64,000 bases of DNA from Poecilobothrus nobilitatus (lineage: Eukaryota; Arthropoda; Insecta; Diptera; Dolichopodidae): contig OX352774.1 in NCBI GenBank assembly GCA_947095535.1, positions 38,394,496 through 38,458,495 of the forward strand, in the 5' to 3' direction. Both the position numbers and the translations under genes were made by a program. Positions within the stretch are counted from its first letter, which is position 1, and each line of letters starts with the position of its first letter. The notes beneath the pieces are model-generated. The model did no database searches. It worked only from the letters and a program-made list of their open reading frames with translations, and was not told where the DNA came from. This document shows, one piece after another, positions 25,861 to 36,461 of this stretch.

Positions 25861-27584
25861 AAAAAAATTAAATTAAACCGAACCTTAAAAGAAAAAAAAT
25901 ATAGATGAAATTTCCATTGTTGGATTTTGACCAAAAGATTATCAAAACTTATTCAAAATAAATGGTTTTTCACAATACTTTACTTATTCTTGCCCCATTC
26001 AATTTCTTTAATTCATATTTAGAATAATTTCAACAAAATAATTTTTGTTATTCTATATAAGTATAATATAATGTTTTATTTTTTTTTTTAATTACAAAAA
26101 TTATATTAAAAGTTTAAAAAAAAAATTTATCTTTTAACTGTAATCAAACAATTTTATTTTTGACCTTTCTATTCAATAATTCAATATTTTATAGAACCAC
26201 AATCGAGAAATTATACTTTCTTAAAATTTATTGCATTAATTATTTTTCTTTATTTACTTTAACTTTATATATCGATACATTATTAATACTATATCGATAT
26301 ATATATATCGATATTTTAACCATTTCTCGATAATACGTTTTTATCAATATAATATAATCATAAAAACCATTTGAAAACATTAATAATTGTTATAATATGA
26401 GTACATAATATACAAATACAAATAAAATTTACAAATATATTATGTACCTGCAATAAATATTTAATTAAGTTTAAATAATTATTGTTATTTTTAGTATTCT
26501 GAAATAAATCTTTTATATTATATAGCTATTTTCCCTTATTTATATTTGCATCATTTTATTTAAAATAATTAAAAAATATTAAGGAATAATAAGAAGATAA
26601 TAACAAAATTTCTGAATGATTAAAACATAAATTTCTGTTATTTATTTAATAAAATACAATTAATTTCAGTTTTTTTTTTTTTTTTTTTTTGATACAATAT
26701 TCAAAGGCACGAAATTGTGAAAACAATACAAATACAAGTGGTTTTTAATAAAATGAAAACCAGCATAATGAAATTTCATCACCATCACTATTTATATCAC
26801 TATGTATAATATAATATATAACAAATTCCAAAATTTTAAAATTGATGACCACAAAATATTATGTAATGACATTTTCTACATTAAATTAATAAAAATTCTT
26901 TGCTACAAAAGCATAGTTCGTAGAGTAAATATTCCTTTCTACTTAATTGCACAATTATTAATAACTCAAGTAATTATTTTCATTTCAAATGTTAATAAGC
27001 ATCGATAAGGCATTTTATAAAAGAAAAAAATATATTCCACATTCTTCACATAAATTCATCACTTTAATGTGACTCTAGAGAGAGAGAGAGAGAGAAAAAT
27101 ACTGCAGAAAAATCGGACAACCAAACTGTAAATATACAAATTCCATTAAGAAATATTTAACCTCATTCTTAATAACCATAAACAGAATTTATAAGATTTA
27201 TTTAAATGCAATTAGTGATCCTTTCAAGGACTTGGCAAAAATTATAAATATTATTTCACATACCATTTTATTTAAATAACAATATGTATATATGTACAAC
27301 ATATTATTGTCAATATTTAAACAAAAATATTAATGTTTTTCCCGAAATACTAATTTTAAAGTAAATATATATAATTAAGAAGATGATCTTTACCGTAAAA
27401 TAATAAATTAAATAATAATCTGATTGTGAATTCCATTTATCTCTTTATATTCCAAATTTTCTTTTTTAACATTTTTTGTAATATGTTTTAATAATAATTA
27501 TAATCAAAATAATATTTAATAATTAAAATAACTATTATAATAATAATAACTATTTCTATGCATAAACAAAAATTTATTATCAGA
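25861..27584. other. AT-rich noncoding DNA, nothing recognised
   Basis: The stretch contains a TA-rich perfect palindrome at 26291-26314, a T run at 26670-26690 and (AG)n at about 27077-27096. The plus-strand frame at 26802-27008 (68 codons) has no recognisable domain and is not called a gene. Confidence 0.6.
26291..26314. repeat. 24-bp perfect palindrome built on ATATCGATAT
   Basis: Two ATATCGATAT words are joined by ATAT, so the 24 bases equal their own reverse complement. A third TATCGATA word lies about 20 bases upstream. This may be chance in AT-rich DNA; no function is assigned. Confidence 0.7.
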
Positions 27585-28212
27585 TTTTTGTCCGTCCGTC
27601 AGACATCTTCATCTGCCTGTTTATAAAATTTCTGCACATTAAATTTTAATTATGGATAGATTTCTTGAAAAAATTAATGTTGTAGAATAGCTTTTTTATG
27701 TATAGCCCTACCCATTACGGAGTTGCAGACCTTCAAAATTTGAAAAAAAAAAAAAATCCTGTTTTCAAATGAGTATAATATCCAGTCCAGATTAACATTT
27801 TTTTTTCAATATAAAAGCTCTAAACGAGAGCAACAATAATATTACCATTGTGTGAATTGTGTGTTACCATATTGAAATTTACCATTATGTGAAAACAAAA
27901 TTTTGTTTCATTGATATCTCCGAAGAGAGATGTTCCCGAGAAGAGAGATGTTTCGGAATTTCCATAAGTTATCTAAGTTCTAACATTATATTTTTTTTTT
28001 ACAGTTTTGTGTTAACAGCTTTTTTAATTTATATAGTAGGGTTTCTTTAAAATTCAAAAAAGTTTCTATTGATTTTCCGCAACTATTCTTACATGTAAAA
28101 TTGTAAGGAAATTTACAAATTTTTGTGCAAGATCCAATATTAAAATGTTTTTATTGTCTTTTGGAGAATGTGCAAGTTTAAAAACCCTTTGTTTTACATT
28201 CTGCCAAGTTTA
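27585..28212 (+). mobile_element. Family D element, copy D3 (shortened)
   Basis: Starts 'tttttgtccgtccgtcag', then 'ttataaaatttctgcaca', 'ttatggatagatttcttg', 'tgtagaatagcttttttatg', 'ccattacggagttgcag' and 'aatttgtgcaagatcc'. It ends 'tcttttggagaatgtgcaag', 'aaaaaccctttgttttacat'. The order is the same as D1 and D2, with the middle section partly deleted. Confidence 0.7.
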
Positions 28213-28454
28213 TTTTCTTTTCACTCAAATTTAAATATATTTGACCTAATTTTCTTCAAAGTTCATTTGATTACCTATTTTTAAAATTATAAATATTGCT
28301 TAAGTTCAACTCCAGCTTCATGTTTTCCTGAATTTGAATTTTTGTAAAAGTGTAATTTTCGCCATTCAATTCTTCTAACCTAGTGTTTTTTAATTTCATA
28401 CAAAATTAAAAATTGGGAACAAATGTAATATCTAATAATACACGTTGTTTATTA

Positions 28455-28768
28455 TTTTTATACCCGTACGATAGGATCGGGTATAATAAAATTACTCCTC
28501 CGTTTGTAACACCTCGAAATAACCGAGCTAGATATACCTTCAAAGGTATGGATCGGATCAGAAAAAAATTCTAAGACTTTTGAGCCATGTCCGTCCGTCC
28601 GTCCGTCAGCACGCTAACTCAAAAACTAAGAAAGCTAGAATCTTGAAATTTACACAAAATATTCTGGGAGTAATTTGTACGTTCCCTATTTTTTTGGTTG
28701 AGTTTGGACCAAACCTTAAGGTAGCTCTCGAACACCTAACTTTTAGATCCCCACATTTTTTTTGAAAT
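28455..28768 (+). mobile_element. Family C DINE-like element, left part (C1)
   Basis: The left end 'ttttatacccgtacgatagg', 'atcgggtataataaaat' forms a hairpin like those of A and B. It is followed by 'cgtttgtaacacctcgaaat', 'ccgagctagatata', 'ggtatggatcggatcag', a GTCC microsatellite at about 28588-28608 and 'taactcaaaaactaagaaag'. The matching copy is on the minus strand at 50650-50934. It runs directly into family D sequence at about 28769. Confidence 0.7.
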
Positions 28769-29420
28769 AGAGCTATGAAATTTTAACTGCTAATAGATCT
28801 CATAAAAATATTAATTTTATTTTTAATAACTTTTTTTCGTAGCCCCACCCGTTACGGAGCTACAGCTCCCCAAAGGTTCAAAAAAGCACTATATTTAAAT
28901 TGTTATAGCACAAGTTGTATAAGCTATGTCTTCACTTTGAAAACGACAAACGATTACTACTTTTATTAGCTTTAAAAGTGTATATACAATAAATATATAT
29001 TTGTGGCATATGGTGTCTTAATTTACCGTTATGCGAAACTCAAATTTTGCAAAATCCTTTAACCCTTCTATCTTCTAAACGGTTTAAGTTGGAAACTTGA
29101 AATTTTTACAGAAGTTAGATCTTTAAAAATAAGTATAAGTCATTTCAGAAATTTTTTTTGTATCACCCCGTTTAGGAGCTGTAAGGGGTCAAAAACTGAA
29201 AATTTCCTATTTTTAAACACCTGTAACTTGAACACCTGTTAAAAATTTTTTGAAGTAATACACAAAAATTAAAGCTTCAACATTATTTTCTTATTTCTGT
29301 TAACAACTTTTTTTAATAATATAGGGTTACTTTATAATTGACGAAAGTGTTACTTGATTTTTTCAAATTTTCTAACAAATTTCTTTAAAACGAATTTTTT
29401 CCATATTGTTTTACTCGATA
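28769..29420 (+). mobile_element. Family D element, copy D4 (left end replaced by C1)
   Basis: 'ctgctaatagatctcataaa', 'cccacccgttacggagctac', 'agctccccaaaggttc', 'ttaccgttatgcgaaac', 'cttctaaacggtttaagttg', 'cacctgtaacttgaacacct' and 'gacgaaagtgttacttgatt' match the inner part of D2 in order. The D left end with its own GTCY block is absent because C1 abuts directly. Confidence 0.65.
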
Positions 29421-31929
29421 ATTTGAAATTGTTGAGGATATAATGCGTAGTACATAAAAATATAAATAAATAAACAACATAACGGTTGCTTGAAGAATTT
29501 TTATTTATATGATATTGATATATATACATACTTATATAATATCATGTTTATTTACATATCGTATATGTCACTAGTGAATGAATGATAAGAGTATATATGT
29601 ATATTATATAGCGCCGTATTTACATACATATATGTATTTTATTGTACTTATAAGAAATTATTCTGTCAATGGAATATTTAAATATAATATAATATAATAT
29701 TTAAAATTATATTTACTATTTTGTACTAAGTAAATTTAATATACATTTACCGCTTAGTATTAAATGGTACTATAGAATATTTGAAAAAATTTTGGATTGA
29801 TAATCGTTATGTGGAAGGTTAGAATCTGCTTTAGAAGAATGTACATATATAAACATATAGTTTGAATATATGTACAACCCATAAGTTCTAGAAATTATAA
29901 AATTCACCCAAATTATTTTAAAATACTAAAATAGTAAAAAAATAATATTGTAGGCATCTATTTAGGTAGGGTATCTAAGAGTTGACAAAGGCAACTGTAT
30001 TCTTCCTCGTTTTTTTAATAGACATAAAGCTAACATTTTATTATTATTGTATGCCACATATTTTCATTCTAATATAATATTTACCGTGCAGCTACAATCA
30101 AAGTTTTTTTGCGCCTTTTTACACTGATTTATGCCGTGCACACAAAAATTTCTACCACAATGAAAAAGTTTTGAAATGTAAAAATGGCATTTATTTTTGT
30201 ATTGACATTTGATATGTTTTATTTATGAAGTTTGTATAATATGAAATATTGAAATAATTTTTTTTAAATAAATAATAAATAATGTATGATTTAGAAATTT
30301 TTATGGTGTTTTTTGTTAATTGTGATTACGTATTTATTAATAAATGAGAAACGCTTGTGGTTTTCCAAAGTGAATTTAAGTATATCTGGAGAAATAATTA
30401 GATTTTTAATGTTGTTTAAAAAATATTTATGAAAAAAAAAAATACCGAAGATAGGTATTTTATAAACAAAATACACCAATGACTTCCGGTGCATTCTGAA
30501 TAACAATTATTATAACAATACAACAACACATTTGACATTTCAAAGCGTATAGAAAATGGTAAAAGTTATAAGTTGATCAACACTTTTCGCCAAGTAAGTA
30601 AACGCCATGACAATTAACTTAGTAGAATTTTCCATACAACTCAATAAATTCTAATATTTTTTGACAACACTTTTGTCACGGTTACATAAAATTGCGTTTG
30701 ATTACAGAACCTTTTCATCTAAATTAAGTAAGTATTTTGTAATCGTAACATGATTTTACAATCTTATCTTTTTTGGTTATTTCTTTATTTAAACTTTTCC
30801 AAAGATTTGGTTCGCTGACCAGCTTTTTCTAACTCTAGTTTAATTAATATTAGAAAATTTTACTCAACATAATCAAAGTGTATAGGTACGTTAAAAATTG
30901 CATTGATTTCAATTAAATGTATTTTCTGTATATTCATATTGAAATTTTAACTGTATTTTCATATTGAAATCAATACAATCCATCAATCAATGTAACTGTA
31001 TTTTTTCATGCAGTAATTTTTAACGTTTTTTCTAGGTTAGGTACCACAAGTTTTTATACTTTTTACAAGACTTACTTTATAGCAAAATTCAGAGGAATTA
31101 CTTTAAATATTATCAATAAAATATTCTTAAATTGACATAATTAAAAAAAAAAAAAACGATTCAAATTTCAATGGTTTTCAATGAAAAGAAAAAAAAACAT
31201 TAAGTATCTACCATTATGGTAAATAATGCAAAATATTCATCTTAAAAAATATTAAGTTTATTTAATATATTTAAAAAAAGAAAAAAAATACCTAGGTACC
31301 TAATTAATTAATTGATTTGTATTAATATGTATAAAAAAAATTTATACAATTTAATATTTTTTTTTTTATTAAAAAATTTTTCTAGTAAATAAATTGAAAA
31401 AAAAAAAACAGCAAAAATACCAAAAAGAGGTTAAGGTTTTTTTTAAAAAGTTAAACTTTACTCTTTAAATTAAATAAAAATTCCATAAGTTTTTTTTTTT
31501 TTTTTTTTTAATTCAATATCATGAAATATTTACTGTTTTACATTATACATAATAAAAAAATATAATATTGATTTATAATAATATACATAATATTAATATT
31601 TACATTATATACATATGTATGTATATGCATAATTATAATGAATAATCGAATAATACAGAAATATTTATTTTATTAAGTTGAAAAATTTTAAATTGTACCT
31701 ATTTATGTTAAAAAAATACAAACATTTTTTTTTGTTTTATTTACATTTTAAGTTTATAAATTTTTAATGAAAATTTTAAATTAAATTTATTTATATAATA
31801 ATATATTTTATATTATAATATTTATTTATTTTCTTTTATTATTTTAAAATATATTTTAACAATAATTAAAAGCATTTCTTTATGGGCTTATATTATAATA
31901 TTGTATTATTAAATATATAGGATACATAT
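29421..31929. other. AT-rich noncoding DNA with a short family B relic
   Basis: Apart from a family B right-end relic at 29958-30012, no repeat or gene is recognised. The minus-strand frame at 30291-30506 has no recognisable domain. A/T runs lie near 31141-31155 and 31490-31510. Confidence 0.6.
29958..30012 (+). mobile_element. Family B right-end relic
   Basis: 'gggtatctaagagttgacaa' followed by 'ctgtattcttcctcgtt' matches the family B right end (gggtatcccagagttgacac ... gcactcttcctcgtt). Nothing of the rest of the element is recognisable. Confidence 0.55.
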
Positions 31930-32110
31930 TATACAGGATGTTTCTGATTCGATGGTCTTCCTTGAAATGGGTAATCGAGCATCTCGAAATGAACAAACAA
32001 TTGTATAGAAGGGGGTGGTGACCTATTTTCACTGTTTTAGAAGTTATAGAGGCTTTTACTATTTTTCAACGATAATTTAGTTTTATTTCGATAAAATTGG
32101 AACCAAATAA
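31930..32110 (+). mobile_element. Repeat family G, copy G1
   Basis: Starts 'atacaggatgtttctgatt', then 'gatggtcttccttgaaatgg', 'gtaatcgagcatctcg', 'gaacaaacaattgtatagaa' and 'gggggtggtgacc'. The same order occurs on the minus strand at 34640-34745. 'acagggtgttt...'-type starts are common in insect genomes, but I do not assign a superfamily. Confidence 0.6.
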
Positions 32111-32348
32111 GACAGAAAAAAATTGGGTATACCATTTTAAATCTTATTAAAGCAGCTTAATAATTACATAATACCGATTAGTAAAATATGATTTTAAAAA
32201 TAAAATAAAAAAATATGATTTAAAAAAATAAAATAAAAAGAAAAAAACATGAATTAAGACGTATAACGCAGCAAATTATTATTAAATTTTTTTTTTTATT
32301 TAATTTTTATATTCTTATTTTTCTAATACATATTCATAACTATTAAGA

Positions 32349-32505
32349 AGGGCCGTCGATGGTAAGAGCGTATGGAATACGCTGTAAGCACCGAGAGAGT
32401 GTGGGTTCGAATCCCCTTACGAAATTTACAGCCACGCCTAAACAGGAAAGGCTGTGTAATTTCCTGTCCACATTTATGTAGCAGAGACATGCATTTAAAA
32501 AAAAT
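32349..32505 (+). mobile_element. SINE S2 copy a
   Basis: tRNA-like head: A-box-like 'cgatggtaagagcgtatgg', B box 'gtgggttcgaatcc' (about 32400-32413). The S2 body follows: 'cttacgaaatttacagcc', 'acgcctaaacaggaaaggct', 'gtgtaatttcctgtccacat', 'ttatgtagcagagacatgca', then an A-rich tail. Relative to copy b it lacks about 25 bases just after the B box. Element H1 begins immediately after the tail. Confidence 0.8.
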
Positions 32506-33290
32506 CAGTTCTCTCCACCACAGGACCGATCGCCACTACACGAAAAGTACAATGCCAAAATTTATAGATTTTTTACATAATAATTTATATCAAAGCAAAA
32601 TAAGCAATGAAATCGTAAAAATATAATGTGCATTTATTCATACATCCAATTACATTATTATGTAATGTAACATGATTTTTTTTTTATTCAAAAATATTAG
32701 AAGTAAAAAATAATAAAAACTGTAAACAAATACAAAACAAACATAAGATTAATATTGAATCTGCTAACAAAAATTTTACCGTTTTAATTTTATATCATTA
32801 ACAAAAGAATAATATACATAGATTGAAGTACATACATATATAAATTTTTAGAGAAATAAAAAAAAAAAAAATTGTTCATATAAATTCATATAGATTGTTC
32901 TGCATGAAATTTGGACTTAGAAAAAAAATTAAATAAAAGTTAAAGTTAGTCGGATTAAAAAATATTCTATGGCAAAGTTTTTGCTCTTTACTTGTGTAAC
33001 AACTTTTTCTTAATAATTTTTCTCATAAAATTTTTCTGTAACAAAATATTGGTAAAAATTTAAAATGTACACTAGTAAATTACCACTTGCGGTTGTCCGA
33101 TTTGCTCCAAAAGTTTATCAATTGGACATATTTACGTCAAAACCTTAAATATGAAATTGCAAAAAACTCCGCTCAGTCGTTTAAGCTGTACACGTGCTCA
33201 CAGATATACCCACATACGCACCCACACACACACACCAACACACACCAACACACACACACAAAGTCAGACATCATGCGGTCGGTAAAAAAA
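32506..33290 (+). mobile_element. Element H, copy H1
   Basis: This ~785-bp sequence is matched on the minus strand by H2 (46045-46858). It starts 'tcagttctctccaccacagg'. It continues with 'accgatcgccactacacg', 'caatgaaatcgtaaaaatat', 'tgctaacaaaaattttaccg', 'ttaaagttagtcggatt', 'cgatttgctccaaaag', 'atttacgtcaaaacctt' and 'tttaagctgtacacgtgctc'. It ends in a (CA)n tract and 'agtcagacatcatgc'. No RT, transposase or clear terminal repeat was found, so the class is unknown. Short frames crossing the (CA)n tract, for example 33087-33326, are not genes. Confidence 0.75.
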
Positions 33291-33424
33291 CAGCTTTTAA
33301 GAATAACATTTTTTTTATTATGTTAACTTTCATTATTTTGTTATCATATGTTATTATCATAATTTTAAATTTCAAGTGTTTTATGTAAATGGAAAACCAG
33401 TTTTGTTTTTAAATAAAAAAAAAA

Positions 33425-34633
33425 CAAGTAAATGTAACAGTAAGTCGATTGCTCTTGTGCTCGTCCGGAAGTTTCCAAAATACGAACCCATGGTTCAAAT
33501 TCTTTCAAATGTCAGTTTCCAATTTTACAGAAAAGGAAACATAACAGAACACCTTTGTACTAAAAATAAAAGTTCTATCTTTGTTGGTTGTGGAGATATA
33601 CTCGTTTACTCTGGGGCTCGTCTGGAGCTTTCAAGATTTGAACCCATGGACCAAATCCTCACAAATTTCAGAAACTTAAATCAAACATGAAGGAACACCA
33701 TTCTGCCTAATTTAAAGGTTATATCTTTGTTGCTTTTGGAGATAATATCATTTGCTCTGAGGCTCGTTTGGAAGCTTCCAAAATCCGAACCCAAGGACCA
33801 AATCCTCTCAAATTTCAGAGACCTAAATCAAACATGAAAGAACACCACTCTGCCAAATTTAACGGTTATATCTTTATTGGTTTTGGAGATAATCTCATTT
33901 GCTCTGGTGTTCGTTCGGAAGCTTCCAAAATCCAAACCCATGGACCAAATCCTCTTAAATTTTAGAGACATAAATCGAACGGGAAGGAACATCATTGTAC
34001 AAAATTTAAAGGTTCTATCTTTGTTGATTTTGGAGATAATCTCGTATGCTCTGGGGCTCGTTCGGAAGTTTCCAAAATCCGAACCCATGGATCAAATTCT
34101 CTCAAATTTTAGAGACATAAATCGAACGGGAAGGAACATCATTGTACAAAATTTAAAGGTTATATCTTAGTTGGTTTTGGAGATAATCTCATTTGCTCTG
34201 GTGCTCGTTCGGAAGCTTCCAAAATCCAAACCCATGGACCAAATCCTCTTAAATTTCAGAGACATAAATCAAACGGGAAGGAACATCATTGTACAAAATT
34301 TAAAGGTTATATCTTTATTGGTTTTGGACATAATCTCGTTTGCTCCGGAATCATTCGGAAGCTTCCAGAATCCGAACCCATGGACCGATTTTGTCCAGAT
34401 TTGAACTTGGCCTTCCTTTCGTAATTAGTTATCTACTATATAAAGTTCATCAAGATAGCTTTATTAGTTTTTGAGTTATCGTGCGAACGGACGGACGGAC
34501 ATCGTTAAATCGACTCAGGAGGTGATCCTGATTCAGAATATATATACATGTCCATATCTAACTCGCTTCCTTTTGGTGGTTACAAACACCATACCAAAGT
34601 TAATATACCCTATACTTTAGGTGTAGGGTATAA
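33425..34633 (-). mobile_element. Family A DINE-like element, copy A2, expanded array
   Basis: Read on the minus strand, the left end is ttataccctacacctaaag with tatagggtata (about 34600-34633). Then come 'tgtttgtaaccaccaaaag', 'attctgaatcaggatcacc', a GTCC block near 34484-34502 and 'gataactcaaaaactaataa'. A long tandem array follows and the element ends 'cgacttactgttacatttac' at about 33425-33447. The left arm of the A-family terminal hairpin is missing here. The array makes this the longest A copy (about 1.2 kb). A/B relatives are at 16015 and 35053. Confidence 0.8.
33454..34400 (-). repeat. 147-bp tandem array in A2
   Basis: The landmark 'ctggggctcg' and its variants begins at 33454, 33611, 33757, 33904, 34051, 34198 and 34345. 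The steps are 157, 146, 147, 147, 147 and 147 bases. Because 147 is 49 codons, frames stay open across unit borders and repeat the same peptide. In plus-strand frames a segment such as MDQILLNFRDINRTGRN recurs, broken by a few stops. This gives the open frames at 33376-34404, which I do not regard as genes. Confidence 0.85.
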
Positions 34634-34639
34634 AAATAC

Positions 34640-34745
34640 TATGAAGGCCCCACCTTCCATACAATTTTTTGTTCGTCTCAACTTGCCCGATTATCCATTT
34701 CAAGGAACATCGAGTCGAAAACACCCTGTTTATAAATTTTATTTG
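34640..34745 (-). mobile_element. Repeat family G, copy G2, truncated at A2
   Basis: Minus-strand order: 'aaacagggtgttttcgactc', 'gatgttccttgaaatgg', 'ataatcgggcaagttgag', 'acgaacaaaaaattgtatgg', 'aaggtggggcc'. It matches G1 (31930) to 'ggggtggtgacc' and then stops at the A2 left end, suggesting A2 inserted into or deleted part of it. Confidence 0.6.
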
Positions 34746-35052
34746 TTGCTAAAGTGTCTGGAAAAATAATCAAAGTAAATAAAATCTTATAACACAAAAT
34801 TTTTTAATAAAATATTACTAAAATAAATTTATTGAACCATCAAAACTTTTCTACACTGCGAATTTGCGATAGTTTAAAAAGTTAGGTTAGGATAACGATA
34901 AAGAAATCGGGTGTCGCATTAAAATAGACGAAAGTGATTTTTTTTAGTACAAAAAGATACTTTGTGACCAGGAGGTAAATCTTGTAATCATCTTCTGATT
35001 TGAAAGATAAAATATGCCATCTTTTGAGAAAACTGATTTTATTTCTGATTTT
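34746..35052. other. AT-rich spacer between A2 and A3
   Basis: No feature was recognised in these ~300 bases between the two oppositely oriented A copies. Confidence 0.6.
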
Positions 35053-35968
35053 TTATATCCTACATTTAAAGTATAGGGTATCTTAAGTTTGATATGGAAT
35101 TTGTAACCACCAAAACGAAGCGAGTTAGATACGGACATATATATATATTCTGAATCCGGATCACCTCCTGAGCCTATTTAACGATGTCCGTCCGTCCGTC
35201 CGTTCGCACAATAACTCAAAATCTAGTAAAGCTATCTCGATGAAATTTATATAGTTGGTTACTAATTGCGAAAGGGAGGCTAAGTTCGAATTTGAAGCTT
35301 CCATTCGGATTTTGGAAGCTTCCGAACGAGCTCCAGAGTAAACGAGTATATCTCCAAAGCCAACAAAGGTAGAACCTTTAAATTTGGTACACTGGTGTTT
35401 TTTCAAGTTATATTCATGTTTTTGAAATTTGGGAAGATTTGGTCCATGAGTTCAGATCTTCCAAGCTTCCGAACGAGCCCCAGAGCAAACGAGTATATCT
35501 CCATAACCAACACAGATAGAACCTTTATTTTTAGTACAATGATTTTCTGTTATGTTTCCTTTTCTGTAAAATTGGAGACTGACATTTGAGAGAATTTGAA
35601 CCGTGGGTTCGTATTTTGGAAACTTTTGAACGACCACAAGAGCAGATGAGTATATCTCTAAAACAAAACAAAAGTATAATCTTTAAATTTAATACAATGG
35701 CGTTTTGGCATGTTTTCTTTATGTCCCTGAGATGGATTTGATGAATTAGAGTGGCAATTCGGGTACCTGACACATGCCTCCCAAGGGTTAACAAGCATAT
35801 TCGAAATTCGAAATTAATAAAGATAGAAACTTGAAATTTTGTACAAGTGTATTAAAGGATGCCCTCTTGTACGTTCCTGAAATTCGAGTTGACTAAGGAA
35901 GAAAAGGGAAGAAATTCAAGCAGCTTATTAATAAGTTGGTTGCATTAACTTACTGTTACATTTACCAG
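35053..35968 (+). mobile_element. Family A DINE-like element, copy A3
   Basis: The left end tatcctacatttaaagtat with agggtatcttaag (decayed hairpin) is followed by 'ttgtaaccaccaaaacgaag', 'attctgaatccggatcacc', GTCC repeats at about 35187-35203 and 'cacaataactcaaaatctag'. Array units follow with 'gaagcttccgaacgagc' near 35320 and 35465 and a diverged one near 35620. Near 35805 is 'gaaattaataaagatagaaa'. The right end hairpin is AAGTTG (35933-35938), loop GTTGCAT, TAACTT (35946-35951), then actgttacatttacc. It is oriented head-to-head with A2. Confidence 0.8.
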
Positions 35969-36461
35969 TTTTTTGTTTTTAATAAAGGTTTAAAAATCTT
36001 TTAATAAATTTATCATTTTGTGATTTTTTCATGATTCTAAAATATTCATTTTTGTATTAAAAAATAAAAATAATAAAATTATGCATTTCCATTAGTAAAT
36101 TTTAAATCGAAAGAAATTTGATTTGTAAATTATTATTTTAAAATCTAAAAGAATGTACATTAATTTTATTATCCTACATTTAAAAGAAGCACTTTAGCAA
36201 GCAAAAAAATTATTTTTCAAATATACAGCTGGGCCAAAATATTATAATGTACGAGTATTTGTTTTTTTTTAAAGAACTTGTTTTAATTCATTTTACAATA
36301 ATAGATTTAATATAAATTAATCTAACAATTGAATAGATTTTATATTAATAATTATATTTATTTATATAATATTATAAAAATATATTTATCAAAATTTGTT
36401 TAATACTATAATTATTTTATTATTTACTATAAGAAAATTAAATTCATAATTTTTGTTATAA
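35969..36461. other. AT-rich noncoding DNA, nothing recognised
   Basis: Very AT-rich, with no gene and no repeat partner seen. Confidence 0.6.

Noticed and set aside
26291..26314. Perfect palindrome as a regulatory or replication site
   Set aside because: Palindromes of TA-rich words are frequent in such AT-rich DNA; listed only as a sequence feature.
33087..33388. Frames with HTHTHTP-like stretches, also on the minus strand at 45889-46245
   Set aside because: They come from the (CA)n tract of element H in either copy; low complexity.
33454..34400. Regularly spaced repeats resembling a CRISPR array
   Set aside because: The units are contiguous 147-bp tandem repeats without unique spacers, in a eukaryotic transposon.
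33376..34404. Chain of open frames encoding a repeated ~49-residue peptide
   Set aside because: The frames exist because the A2 array has a 147-base period (a multiple of three). Frames are open on both strands, start codons are internal, and sister copies A1 and A3 do not keep the frame. No domain is recognised.
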